Assembly: GCA_046594215.1 (NCBI GenBank)
Contig: JBKJPX010000113.1
Span: forward strand, 1-64,000
Reading direction: 5' to 3'
DNA length: 64,000 bases
Origin: Panacagrimonas sp046594215
GTDB taxonomy: Bacteria; Pseudomonadota; Gammaproteobacteria; Nevskiales; Nevskiaceae
This document shows, piece after piece, positions 16,863 through 25,706 of this stretch (position 1 is the stretch's first letter; every line of letters starts with the position of its first letter). The position numbers and the translations under genes were made by a program. The notes beneath the pieces were generated by a model, which ran no database searches, was not told the origin of the DNA, and saw only the letters and a program-made list of their open reading frames with translations.

Positions 16863-17906
16863 ATGCTCGATTTGGAAACCCTGCTGGCACCCATCGCTGA
16901 TCAGCCGCCGTGCGGACCGGACCTCGAATACGACCCTGAGTGGCAGGAACTCGACCGGCTGTCGCAGGTCAAGCCGGAGCAGCAGTTCGGCGACACCATC
17001 ATCCCGGCACAGGAACCCGACTGGGGCGAGGTGTCTCGGCGCGCCCAGGCTCTCCTGGGCCGCTCCAAGGATGTGCGCAGCGCCTGCCTGCTCGCGCAGG
17101 CAAGCATCTACACCGACCAGTTTGCGGGCCTCGTCACCGGTCTCAAGCTGATCCACCAGCTGCTCGAAACCTATTGGGACGGCGTTCATCCGGTGTTGGA
17201 CAGCTCGGACAACGACGACCCGACCATGCGGCTCAATGCCCTGGCCTCGCTGGGCGATCCGCAGGGACTGCTCCGGTCCGCGAAGGGTGCGCGGCTGTTC
17301 CAGTCGCGCGCACACGGCGAACTGACGATCCGCCAGATCGAAATCGTCGCCGGCAAGCTGACCGCGCGCGAAGGCGAGGCCGTTCCGACGGCCAGCACGC
17401 TCGATCAGCAGTTGCGCGCGGTCGTCGCGCAGGATGCCCAGCTCGCGCCCCTGACTGCTGAAGCGGTCGCGACGGCCCGCGCCCTGTCCCGTTTCCTGGA
17501 CGACAAGGTCGGATCCGACCGCTCGATCGATCTGAAGCCCTTGCTGACATCACTGGTCATCGTAGACCAGACCGTGTCACGCGTCGCCGCCGCCCTTTCG
17601 GGGACGAGCGCGGCCGCTGACGACGCCGAGGGCGGCGAACCGGGGGCGGAAGGAGGCAGTGGCGGTGCCTCGATTTCAGCCGCCAGCGGCAGCATCCGTA
17701 GCCGCAACGACGTGATCGTGCTGCTGGACCGGATCAGCGAATTCCTGCAGCGGACCGAGCCCACCAATCCTGCGCCCCTGATCCTGCAACGTGCCAAGCG
17801 GATCATGGGCATGAGCTTCATCGAGATCATGAACGACATGGCCTCTGGCGGGCTCGAGCAGGTCCGCACCGTTACCGGGGTCAAAGAAGATGAGAGTGGT
17901 GCTTGA
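16863..17906 (+). CDS. tssA: T6SS baseplate/cap protein TssA
   Basis: TssA contacts the baseplate and sheath and coordinates tail assembly in the cytoplasm. The N-terminal ImpA_N domain is clear (LLAPIADQPPCGPDLEYDP, SKDVRSACLLAQA, LIHQLLETYWDGVHP). After an acidic Gly-rich linker a short C-terminal helical domain follows (SIRSRNDVIVLLDRISEFLQ). With 347 residues it resembles the short TssA of the P. aeruginosa H1 system, not the long VasJ-like form. The ATG follows an AGGAAAC ribosome site. It opens the tssABC-hcp series. Confidence 0.93.
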   Translation: MLDLETLLAPIADQPPCGPDLEYDPEWQELDRLSQVKPEQQFGDTIIPAQEPDWGEVSRRAQALLGRSKDVRSACLLAQASIYTDQFAGLVTGLKLIHQLLETYWDGVHPVLDSSDNDDPTMRLNALASLGDPQGLLRSAKGARLFQSRAHGELTIRQIEIVAGKLTAREGEAVPTASTLDQQLRAVVAQDAQLAPLTAEAVATARALSRFLDDKVGSDRSIDLKPLLTSLVIVDQTVSRVAAALSGTSAAADDAEGGEPGAEGGSGGASISAASGSIRSRNDVIVLLDRISEFLQRTEPTNPAPLILQRAKRIMGMSFIEIMNDMASGGLEQVRTVTGVKEDESGA

Positions 17907-18134
17907 AACGAGAGCGGGATCACACGCGATGGCACGAATCGCGGACTCAAACCGTTGTTGGTGTAGCGTTCACCCAACTCGCGGCGTAGCATCAGGACGC
18001 GTCTCGGCGCCACTGCTGAGTTTCGCTAGGGGCTAATGCTGTAGAACAATTTCGGGGCGATCGGGGTCACCGCTGCTACGGGTCGAGTCTGCGATCGCGG
18101 ACATCAAGCGTTCACGAAACCAAGGAGTCTAGTC

Positions 18135-18656
18135 ATGCCGCCGAGCAGTCAGAAATTCATTGCGCGCAATCGCGCCCCCCGCGTCCAGATCGAGTACGAC
18201 GTCGAGCTGTACGGCGCCGAAAAGAAGGTTCAACTGCCCTTCGTGATGGGCGTGCTGTCGGACCTCTCGGGCAAGCCTGCCGATCCGCTGGCCCCGGTCG
18301 CCGACCGCAAGTTCATGGAAATCGACGTTGACAATTTCGACAGCCGCATGAAGTCGATGAAGCCGCGCGTCGCTTTCCAGGTTCCAAATACCCTCACGGG
18401 CGAAGGCAATCTTTCCGTGGATCTCACATTCGAGAGCATGGACGACTTCACGCCGGCGGCGATCGCCAAGCGTGTCGACTCGCTCAGCAAGTTGCTCGAG
18501 GCGCGCCAGCAGCTGTCGAACCTCATTACCTACATGGACGGCAAGACCAACGCCGAGGAGCTCGTGACCAAGATCCTCAAGGATCCGGCGCTGCTGCAGT
18601 CGCTCGCCTCGAGCGCGAAGCCTGCGGAGGGCGGCGAGCCGCCCGCCCAGTCCTGA
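18135..18656 (+). CDS. tssB: T6SS sheath small subunit TssB (VipA)
   Basis: One of two proteins forming the contractile cytoplasmic sheath. The 173-residue product shows the standard start (SSQKFIARNRAPRVQIEYDV), the conserved LPFVMGVLSDLSG and the region DFTPAAIAKRVDSLSKLLEA. AAGGAG precedes the ATG by a normal distance. A 228-nt gap separates it from tssA; that gap has no gene and may hold a promoter, though no clear consensus was found. tssC follows after 24 nt. Confidence 0.97.
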   Translation: MPPSSQKFIARNRAPRVQIEYDVELYGAEKKVQLPFVMGVLSDLSGKPADPLAPVADRKFMEIDVDNFDSRMKSMKPRVAFQVPNTLTGEGNLSVDLTFESMDDFTPAAIAKRVDSLSKLLEARQQLSNLITYMDGKTNAEELVTKILKDPALLQSLASSAKPAEGGEPPAQS

Positions 18657-18680
18657 ACCGAAAAGTACTAGGGGAATAGC

Positions 18681-20171
18681 ATGGCCGAAGCACAGGAATC
18701 ATCAGCCCTTGCCGGGGTGCAGTTCGAGGGCGGCGAGCTTGCCTCGCTGCTGAACAGAGAATTCAAACCGAAGACCGACGAAGCGAAGAGTGCAGTCGAA
18801 TCCGCGGTCCAGGCTCTCGCCCAGCAGGCACTGGCCAACAGCAAGCTGATCGGTAGCGACACGATCAAGTCCATCGAGGCGATGATCGCCGCGATCGACA
18901 AGAAGCTGACCGACCAGATCAACCAGATCCTGCACCACAACGACCTGCAGAAGCTCGAAGGCGCGTGGCGCGGACTGCACTATCTGGTCAATAACACCGA
19001 GAGCGACGAGTCGCTCAAGATCCGCGTGATGAACATCTCCAAGGCCGATCTTGGCAAGACGCTCAAGCGCTTCAAGGGCACGGCTTGGGATCAGAGTCCC
19101 ATCTTCAAGAAAGTCTACGAACAGGAATACGGCCAGTTTGGCGGCGAACCGTTCGGGTGCCTGGTCGGCGATTACTACTTCGACCAGAGCGCGCCGGACT
19201 GCGAGCTGCTGGGCGAAATGGCCAAGGTCGCGGCCTCCGCACATGCGCCGTTCCTGGCTGCGGGCTCCCCGACGATCATGCAGATGGAGTCCTGGCAGGA
19301 ACTCGCAAATCCGCGCGATCTGACCAAGATCTTCTCGACGCCGGAATACGCCGCCTGGCGCTCGCTGCGCGAGAGCGACGATGCTCGATACCTGGGCCTG
19401 ACCATGCCGCGTTTCCTGTCGCGCCTGCCCTACGGCGCGAAGACCAGCCCGGTCGAAGACTTCAACTTCGAAGAAGACACCGGCGCGGCGGACCACAGCA
19501 AGTACACCTGGGCCAACTCGGCCTATGCGATGGCCGTCAACATCAATCGCTCCTTCAAGATGTACGGCTGGTGCTCGCGCATCCGCGGCATCGAGTCGGG
19601 CGGCGCGGTCGAGGGGCTGCCCTCGCACAGCTTCCCGACCGACGACGGCGGCGTGGACATGAAGTGCCCGACCGAGATCGCGATCTCCGACCGCCGCGAG
19701 GCGGAACTGGCGAAGAACGGTTTCATGCCGCTCATCCATCGCAAGAACTCGGATTTCGCGGCCTTCATCGGCGCGCAGTCGTTGCAAAAGCCGTCGGAGT
19801 ACGACGATCCCGATGCGACCGCCAACGCGAACCTGGCAGCGCGCCTCCCCTACCTGTTTGCCACCTGCCGCTTCGCGCACTACCTCAAGTGCATCGTCCG
19901 CGACAAGGTTGGCTCGTTCAAGGAAAGGGACGACATGCAGCGCTGGCTGCAGAACTGGATCATGAACTACGTCGACGGCGATCCCGCGAACTCATCCGAG
20001 ACGACCAAGGCCCAGCGTCCGCTGGCCGCGGCGGAAGTCGTGGTGGAAGAAGTCGAGGGCAACCCAGGCTACTACAGCTCCAAGTTCTTCCTGCGTCCGC
20101 ACTACCAGCTCGAAGGCCTCACGGTGTCGCTGCGTCTGGTGTCGAAGCTGCCTTCGCAGAAGGCGGCCTAA
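18681..20171 (+). CDS. tssC: T6SS sheath large subunit TssC (VipB)
   Basis: Large subunit of the contractile sheath, partner of TssB and substrate of ClpV recycling. The 496-residue length is standard. Recognisable stretches include LEGAWRGLHYLVNNTESDE, GEPFGCLVGDYYFD, FLSRLPYG, WANSAYAMAVNINRSF and the C-terminal KFFLRPHYQLEGLTVSLRLV. All are in one uninterrupted frame. Confidence 0.97.
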   Translation: MAEAQESSALAGVQFEGGELASLLNREFKPKTDEAKSAVESAVQALAQQALANSKLIGSDTIKSIEAMIAAIDKKLTDQINQILHHNDLQKLEGAWRGLHYLVNNTESDESLKIRVMNISKADLGKTLKRFKGTAWDQSPIFKKVYEQEYGQFGGEPFGCLVGDYYFDQSAPDCELLGEMAKVAASAHAPFLAAGSPTIMQMESWQELANPRDLTKIFSTPEYAAWRSLRESDDARYLGLTMPRFLSRLPYGAKTSPVEDFNFEEDTGAADHSKYTWANSAYAMAVNINRSFKMYGWCSRIRGIESGGAVEGLPSHSFPTDDGGVDMKCPTEIAISDRREAELAKNGFMPLIHRKNSDFAAFIGAQSLQKPSEYDDPDATANANLAARLPYLFATCRFAHYLKCIVRDKVGSFKERDDMQRWLQNWIMNYVDGDPANSSETTKAQRPLAAAEVVVEEVEGNPGYYSSKFFLRPHYQLEGLTVSLRLVSKLPSQKAA

Positions 20172-20333
20172 TGCCGTGACCCTCATCACGTCGCCCGTGA
20201 ATTCCGCGGGCGGACGTGAAGGGGGTCTCGGTTAATTGCTGCGGCAACGGCTAATCTGGTTTCGCGATGAGCACAGCGCTCAGGCGGGGGAAAAACCCCA
20301 TACCCACGTTTAATTTTTCACGAGGATCATAAA

Positions 20334-20825
20334 ATGGCAAAGACTGACTACTTCCTGGAAATCGAAGGCGTTACGGGCGAGTCCGAAGACAAACAGTTCA
20401 AGGGCAAGATCGACATCGAGTCCTTCAGCTGGGGCGTGACCCAGTCCGGTTCGCACGGCGGCCAAGGTGGTGGCGGCGCGGGCAAGGCGAGCTTCCAGGA
20501 CGTGCACTTCACGACGACGATCAACAAGTCTTCCCCGGTCATTGCCAGTAAGTGCGCGTGCGGTGATCACATCAAGAAGGCCGTTCTCCACATTCGCAAG
20601 GCGGGCGGAAAGCAGGAGGAATATCTGACGATCACGCTCGAAGACCTGCTGGTCTCCAGCTACCAGTCCGGTGGCAGTGGTGGTGGTGGCGAGATCCGAC
20701 CGTCGGATCAGTTCTCGTTGAACTTCGCGAAGATCAAGTTCGACTACAAGCCGCAGAAGCCGGATGGCTCGCTGGATGCGGCGGTCACCTTCGGCTACGA
20801 CGTCAAGCAGAACACGAAGGTTTGA
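20334..20825 (+). CDS. hcp: T6SS tube protein Hcp
   Basis: Ring-forming protein of the inner tube and secreted marker of the T6SS. The 163-residue product has the Hcp pattern: DYFLEIEGVTGES, IDIESFSWGVTQSG, KASFQDVHFTTTINKSSP and, at the end, FNFAKIKFDY-like strands. GAGG lies upstream of the ATG. A 162-nt leader precedes it (20172-20333) with no gene, and a strong stem-loop follows it, as often seen for a highly expressed structural gene. Confidence 0.97.
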   Translation: MAKTDYFLEIEGVTGESEDKQFKGKIDIESFSWGVTQSGSHGGQGGGGAGKASFQDVHFTTTINKSSPVIASKCACGDHIKKAVLHIRKAGGKQEEYLTITLEDLLVSSYQSGGSGGGGEIRPSDQFSLNFAKIKFDYKPQKPDGSLDAAVTFGYDVKQNTKV

Positions 20826-20844
20826 TCCAGAGATGAGATCGGGA

Positions 20845-20874
20845 CCGGGCGCGCCTCACGGGATGCGCGCCCGG
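20845..20874 (+). other. stable stem-loop after hcp (10-bp perfect stem)
   Basis: CCGGGCGCGC (20845-20854) pairs perfectly with GCGCGCCCGG (20865-20874) around a 10-nt loop, 20 nt after the hcp stop. No T-run follows, so it is more likely an mRNA 3'-end stabiliser or partial attenuator than a full terminator. It would help produce more Hcp than the downstream products. Confidence 0.65.
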
Positions 20875-20914
20875 ATTCCGAGAAATTGATCACAGACACC
20901 AGGACCTCGCCCTC

Positions 20915-21442
20915 ATGCCCGCAGCTTTGAATCGATCCCACGCCGACCTGTTCCTGAAAATCACGACCGCAACTGGCGGGGTGATGAAGGGAGAGTCTGC
21001 CGACAACGGCATTGTCGGGAAGCATGCCGGCGAGATCGAGGTGATGAGCTGGTCCTGGGGCATGGAGGCACCGACCGATGCAGCGTCTGGCAAGGCCTCC
21101 GGCAAGCGTCAATTCAAAAGACTTCGCATCGTCAAGAACGTCGACCTAGCTTCTCCCGCGCTGATGAGTGCCCTGTCCAACAATGCCAACATCAAGGAAG
21201 CGATCCTCACAGCGCGCAACTCCGCCCCGGGCGGTGCGCATGTCGAATTCCTCGTCATCAAGATTTCGAACGGGCGGATCGTGAAGTACGACATTGAGTA
21301 CCCGGATCCAGACACCAGGGCGGCGCGGGAAGTTGTCGAATTCGCATATCAGAAGATCGACATCACCTATACCCCTCAGGGCAGTGACAAAGAAAAGCAA
21401 GGCGTCACGCAGTTCATGGACGAATGGATGCCGCCGAGTTGA
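20915..21442 (+). CDS. second Hcp-family protein
   Basis: A 175-residue Hcp-like protein that differs from the main Hcp: ADLFLKITTATGGVMKGES, AGEIEVMSWSWGMEAP, FKRLRIVKNVDLASPAL and a C-terminal VEFAYQKIDITYTPQ strand pair. It carries a longer C-terminus (TQFMDEWMPPS). It may form alternative tube rings or carry a particular cargo. It lies 90 nt after hcp and 16 nt before tagJ in the same operon. Confidence 0.88.
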   Translation: MPAALNRSHADLFLKITTATGGVMKGESADNGIVGKHAGEIEVMSWSWGMEAPTDAASGKASGKRQFKRLRIVKNVDLASPALMSALSNNANIKEAILTARNSAPGGAHVEFLVIKISNGRIVKYDIEYPDPDTRAAREVVEFAYQKIDITYTPQGSDKEKQGVTQFMDEWMPPS

Positions 21443-21458
21443 CCACCGGAGCGCGACG

Positions 21459-22271
21459 ATGAAACCCGCATCCAGCGCTGAAGCGCTGATCAAGGCTGGC
21501 GATGCCGCCGGCGCCCTCGCCGCCCTGCAGACCGCCGTGCGCAGCAATGCCGGCGACGCGAAACTGCGCGTGTTCCTGTTCCAGCTCCTGTGCGTGCAGG
21601 GACAGTGGGACCGGGCCCTGAACCAGCTCAACGTGTGCGCGGAGATGGATCCCGCGGCACTTCCCATGCGCGAGACCTACACCTCCGCAGTGTCCTGCGA
21701 GGCGCTCCGCAAACAGGTCTTCGAGGGAAAGAAGGCGCCGATGCTGTTCGGTGAACCGCAGCCCTGGCTCGCACTGCTGATCGAATCGCAGCTGCGCTTC
21801 GGCATGGGCGAGCTCGACGCCGCCTCGAAGCTGCGCGATCAGGCCTTCGACCAGGCGCCGACGACGTCCGGAAAGATCGACGGCCAGCCCTTCAACTGGA
21901 TCGCAGACGCCGATATGCGTCTGGGACCCGTCCTGGAAGCGGTCATCAATGGACGCTATTACTGGGTCCCGTTTTCGCGCTTGAGCCGTTTGAAGAGCGA
22001 GGCCCCGACCGACCTGCGCGATTTCATCTGGCTTCCGGTCAACCTGCAGTTTTCGAATGGCGGAGAAGTCCTTGCAATGGTGCCGGTGCGCTATCCCGGC
22101 TCCGAATCGTCGGACGATGGCCTTGTCGCCCTGTCGCGAAAGACCATCTGGGAGGAAGGAGCCGACGGCGTGCACCGCGGTCTGGGCCAGCGCATGCTCG
22201 CGACCGACGAAGGGGAGTTCCCGTTCCTGCAGATCCGCGAGATCGAATTCGATTCGCCCCCCGAAAGCTAA
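21459..22271 (+). CDS. tagJ: T6SS accessory protein TagJ (ImpE)
   Basis: ImpE/TagJ family protein of 270 residues, a TPR-containing factor that binds the TssB N-terminus and can act with ClpV. The N-terminal repeats (SAEALIKAGDAAGALAALQ, LRVFLFQLLCVQGQWDRAL) are followed by the ImpE core with FNWIADADMRLGPVLEAVI, GRYYWVPFSRL and RDFIWLPVNLQF. TagJ occurs in the same position (after hcp) in the P. aeruginosa H1 system. ATG at 21459 is chosen because it begins the first repeat. Confidence 0.93.
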   Translation: MKPASSAEALIKAGDAAGALAALQTAVRSNAGDAKLRVFLFQLLCVQGQWDRALNQLNVCAEMDPAALPMRETYTSAVSCEALRKQVFEGKKAPMLFGEPQPWLALLIESQLRFGMGELDAASKLRDQAFDQAPTTSGKIDGQPFNWIADADMRLGPVLEAVINGRYYWVPFSRLSRLKSEAPTDLRDFIWLPVNLQFSNGGEVLAMVPVRYPGSESSDDGLVALSRKTIWEEGADGVHRGLGQRMLATDEGEFPFLQIREIEFDSPPES

Positions 22272-22277
22272 TCGGGC

Positions 22278-22784
22278 ATGGCCACCCTGACGCCGCAGGA
22301 GAGGCTCCAACCCGCGCTTCTGGACCGGTTGATGGACGACGCCCGGGACAACCAGCAGGAGGTTCGCGAGGCACGCCTCATCAGCATGCGCCGGCTCCGT
22401 GCCGCGGTATTGCGGGACCTCGCCTGGCTGCTCAATGCCACTCGACCGACGGACGAGATCGATGCGGTCCGACTGCCTTACGCCAATGCGTCCGTGTTGA
22501 ATTACGGCCTGCCCGCGTTGTCCGGCAGTACGGCATCGACGATCGACGCGGGCGGACTCGAAACTCGAATCCGCCAGGCCATCCTGCATTTCGAGCCACG
22601 CATCATCCCGTCCACGCTCAAGGTCGAAGCGCTGATTTCGGACCTGGGCCTGGATCATCACAACCAGATCCAGATCGTCATCCGCGGCAAACTCTGGGCG
22701 CAGCCGGTACCGCTGGAGATCATGCTGCGGACCGCCATGGACCTCGAGACTGCACAAGTCACGATTCAAGACGTCACCTCCTGA
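22278..22784 (+). CDS. tssE: T6SS baseplate protein TssE (gp25-like)
   Basis: Homologue of phage T4 gp25, a baseplate component that starts sheath polymerisation. In the 168-residue product the N-terminus RLQPALLDRLMDD and the core VLNYGLPALSGSTAS followed by LETRIRQAILHFEPRI are typical. It starts 6 nt after tagJ and ends 6 nt before tssF, in tight operon spacing. Confidence 0.95.
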   Translation: MATLTPQERLQPALLDRLMDDARDNQQEVREARLISMRRLRAAVLRDLAWLLNATRPTDEIDAVRLPYANASVLNYGLPALSGSTASTIDAGGLETRIRQAILHFEPRIIPSTLKVEALISDLGLDHHNQIQIVIRGKLWAQPVPLEIMLRTAMDLETAQVTIQDVTS

Positions 22785-22790
22785 GCCGCC

Positions 22791-24665
22791 ATGGATCCGC
22801 GCCTGCTGCGCCACTACAACGGGGAACTGCAGCACCTGCGCGAAATGGGTGCGGAGTTCGCGCGCGAGTTTCCCAAGATCGCCGCGCGCCTGGGCATGGA
22901 GGGGATGGAAGTCGTCGATCCCTACGTGGAGCGGCTGGTGGAATCGGCCGCGTTTCTCGCGGCGCGCGTGCAGCTGAAGATCGAGGCCGAATTCCCGCGG
23001 TTCACACAGCGGCTGCTGGAGATTGTCTACCCGCAGTTCCTGGCGCCGACGCCGGCGATGGCCATCGCCCGCTTCATTCCCGATCTGAACGATCCGAACC
23101 TGGCCGACGGCATTCCCGTTCCGCGGGGGACCTCACTGCGTTCGCTGCTGGGAAAGGGTGATACGACGGCCTGCGAATTCCGCACGGGACACGCACTCAA
23201 GCTCTACCCGATCGAGATCACGCAGGCGCAGTACTTCTCGTATGCGCCTGACCTGCCGTTGGCAGGCTTGCGCGACGCGCGCAGGATCAAGGGCGGGATC
23301 CGCATCAAGCTGCGGTGTGGAGCGGGGCTGAAATTCAACCAGCTCAAGCTCGACTCCTTGCCCATCTACTTCGCCGGGCAGGACGACGTCGCCTTCCAGC
23401 TCCACGAACTATGTTTGGGAGCCTGCATCGGGGTGCTCGGCGTGGACACCAAGCGTCCTGCCGCATGGCACCACCTGCTAGGGCCGGAGACGGTCAAGCC
23501 GCTGGGCTACGAGGATTCCGAAGCCCTCCTTCCGGTGACCCTTCGCGGTTTCCAGGGATACCGCCTGCTGCAGGAATTTCATGCCTTTCCGCAGCGGTTC
23601 CTGTTCATGGAACTCACGGGGCTCCAGTCGATCCTGCGACGCTGCCCCGAGGACGAGCTCGAGCTCGTCGTGCTGTTCTCGCGCGGCAGTACCGGGCTCG
23701 AATCGGTCGTCGATGCGGCCCAGTTCGCGATGTTCTGCGCGCCGGCGATCAACCTCTTCACGAAGCGGACGGATCGGATCCACATCACGCCGGGAGTGCA
23801 CGACTACCACGTCGTGGTGGATCGAACGCGTCCGATGGATTTCGAGGTCCACGAGCTCCAGTCGGTCGCCGGCTTCGGCGACGGCATCCAGGGCGAGCGA
23901 CGTTTCTTGCCGTTCTATTCCGCCTATCAGGGCAGCAAGGCCGAGCACTCGGCGTACTACTCGGTGCAGCGCGAACCGCGCCTGTTGTCCGACAACCAGA
24001 AACGAAAGGGTGCCCGATCCAGCTACGTCGGCAGCGAGATGTTCATTTCGCTCGTCGACGCCCAGGAAGCGCCTTACGCCGAAACCCTCAAGCAGCTCTC
24101 GCTCACGGCGCTCTGCACGAACCGCGACCTGCCGCTGCACATGCCGGTGGGAATGCCGAAGACCGATTTCACGCTCGACACGATGCTGCCGGTCAGTGGC
24201 GTGAAGTGCATCCGCGGCCCTTCGCGCCCCTATTCGACGTCCCGCGAAGGCGTCAATGCCTGGCGATTCGTCAGTCATCTGTCGCTCAATTATCTGAGCC
24301 TGCTCGACCAGTCCGACCAGGCTGGCGCGGGCGCGATGCGCGAGCTGCTGTCGCTCTACTCATCCGGCGCCGACAGTGCGGTGACGCGACAGATCGACGG
24401 ACTGCGTTCGTTGAAGGTCAAGCCCTTGGTTCGCCGCCTGCCAATGCCGGGTCCGATCACATTCGGCCGCGGTCTCGAGGTGCAGCTGGAGGTTGACGAA
24501 CTGGCGTTCCAGGGCGGCAGCGTCTTTCTGTTCGGCAGCGTGATGGAGCGCTTCATCGCCCGTTACGTCTCCATGAACGCATTCACCGAGACGGTGCTGC
24601 GCGGGTTGACCCGTGGCGAGATCATGCGATGGCAGCCCAGGGTCGGCGGGCGACCCGTCCTGTGA
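22791..24665 (+). CDS. tssF: T6SS baseplate protein TssF
   Basis: Baseplate wedge protein, 624 residues, normal for the family. The start MDPRLLRHYNGELQHLREMG and the following FAREFPKIAARLGM and FPRFTQRLLEIVYPQFLAP stretches are diagnostic. The C-terminus overlaps the start of tssG, as is common since the two proteins form a complex. Confidence 0.97.
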   Translation: MDPRLLRHYNGELQHLREMGAEFAREFPKIAARLGMEGMEVVDPYVERLVESAAFLAARVQLKIEAEFPRFTQRLLEIVYPQFLAPTPAMAIARFIPDLNDPNLADGIPVPRGTSLRSLLGKGDTTACEFRTGHALKLYPIEITQAQYFSYAPDLPLAGLRDARRIKGGIRIKLRCGAGLKFNQLKLDSLPIYFAGQDDVAFQLHELCLGACIGVLGVDTKRPAAWHHLLGPETVKPLGYEDSEALLPVTLRGFQGYRLLQEFHAFPQRFLFMELTGLQSILRRCPEDELELVVLFSRGSTGLESVVDAAQFAMFCAPAINLFTKRTDRIHITPGVHDYHVVVDRTRPMDFEVHELQSVAGFGDGIQGERRFLPFYSAYQGSKAEHSAYYSVQREPRLLSDNQKRKGARSSYVGSEMFISLVDAQEAPYAETLKQLSLTALCTNRDLPLHMPVGMPKTDFTLDTMLPVSGVKCIRGPSRPYSTSREGVNAWRFVSHLSLNYLSLLDQSDQAGAGAMRELLSLYSSGADSAVTRQIDGLRSLKVKPLVRRLPMPGPITFGRGLEVQLEVDELAFQGGSVFLFGSVMERFIARYVSMNAFTETVLRGLTRGEIMRWQPRVGGRPVL

Positions 24666-25678
24666 GCAAGGAAACCTTCTACGCCGACCTGGAGCGCGAG
24701 CCGTTCCAGCACGATTTTCTGTTCGCGGTGCGGAAGATCGAGACCCTGCATCCTGACAAGCCCCGTATCGGTGCGGCAGCACGTCCGCAGGACGAGCCGG
24801 TGCGTTTCACCCAGGAACCATCGATGAGCTTTGCGCCGGCGGCGCTGTCGAGGTTCGAGGTATCCACGCACAGTGGCCTGCCCCGGATGCAGCAGCGCTT
24901 CTTCGGAATGCTGGGGCCCAATGGCCCCCTGCCCCTGCACCTCACCGAACACGCGCGCGAGCGGATCCTTCACCACGCCGATCCGACGTTCTCGCGATTT
25001 CTCGACGTCTTCCACCACCGTTTCCTTGCGCTCTTCTATCGCGCCTGGGCGCAGGCACAGCCGACAGCGAGCTTCGACCGGCCGCGAGAGGACCGCTTCG
25101 CGGACTACGTCGGTTCAATGGTTGGAATCGGTGCGCCTGCGCTGAAGAACCGCGATGCTGCCGGCGACCACGTCAAGCTTTATTTCTCCGGCTGGCTGTC
25201 GCGACAGTTGCGCAATTCGGATGGCATCCGCGCGGTGCTGTCGGGTTATTTCCAGCTTCCCGCAAAAGTCGAGGAATTCGTCGGTCACTGGATGCATCTT
25301 CCCGAATCGCAGAGAACGCGTCTGGGCGGACTGGGGTCGGGCTCGCAGCTGGGCGTCGGCGCCGTGATCGGCGCGCGCGTGTGGGACCGTCAGCACAAGT
25401 TCCGACTGCATTTCGGTCCGCTCAGCCTGGCCGAGTACGAGGCGCTCCTGCCCTCCGGCCCGTCGCTGTCCGCGCTGGTGGCGATCGTGCGCCAGTATTT
25501 TTGCAACGAATACGAATGGGACCTGCGGCTGTCGTTGAAAGCCGACGAAGTCCCTGCTGCAAGGCTGGGTCAGTACGGTCGCCTGGGCTGGACGACCTGG
25601 CTCTCGCCTTATCGCAAGACGAAGCCCGCCGAGGACCTGACGCTGAACGTGGAAGGAATCCTGGCGCGGGCGGCATGA
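24629..25678 (+). CDS. tssG: T6SS baseplate protein TssG
   Basis: Baseplate wedge partner of TssF. Recognised by FYADLEREPFQHDFLFAVRK, the middle GMLGPNGPLPLHLTEHARER and FLDVFHHRFLALFYRAW, and the gp53-like C-terminal half. The ATG at 24629 gives 349 residues and a 37-nt overlap with tssF; a GTG at 24662, overlapping the tssF stop (GTGA), is an alternative start. ClpV follows after 28 nt. Confidence 0.95.
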   Translation: MAAQGRRATRPVSKETFYADLEREPFQHDFLFAVRKIETLHPDKPRIGAAARPQDEPVRFTQEPSMSFAPAALSRFEVSTHSGLPRMQQRFFGMLGPNGPLPLHLTEHARERILHHADPTFSRFLDVFHHRFLALFYRAWAQAQPTASFDRPREDRFADYVGSMVGIGAPALKNRDAAGDHVKLYFSGWLSRQLRNSDGIRAVLSGYFQLPAKVEEFVGHWMHLPESQRTRLGGLGSGSQLGVGAVIGARVWDRQHKFRLHFGPLSLAEYEALLPSGPSLSALVAIVRQYFCNEYEWDLRLSLKADEVPAARLGQYGRLGWTTWLSPYRKTKPAEDLTLNVEGILARAA

Positions 25679-25706
25679 ATAGCATCAAGAACGGGAGATC
25701 GGAGCA

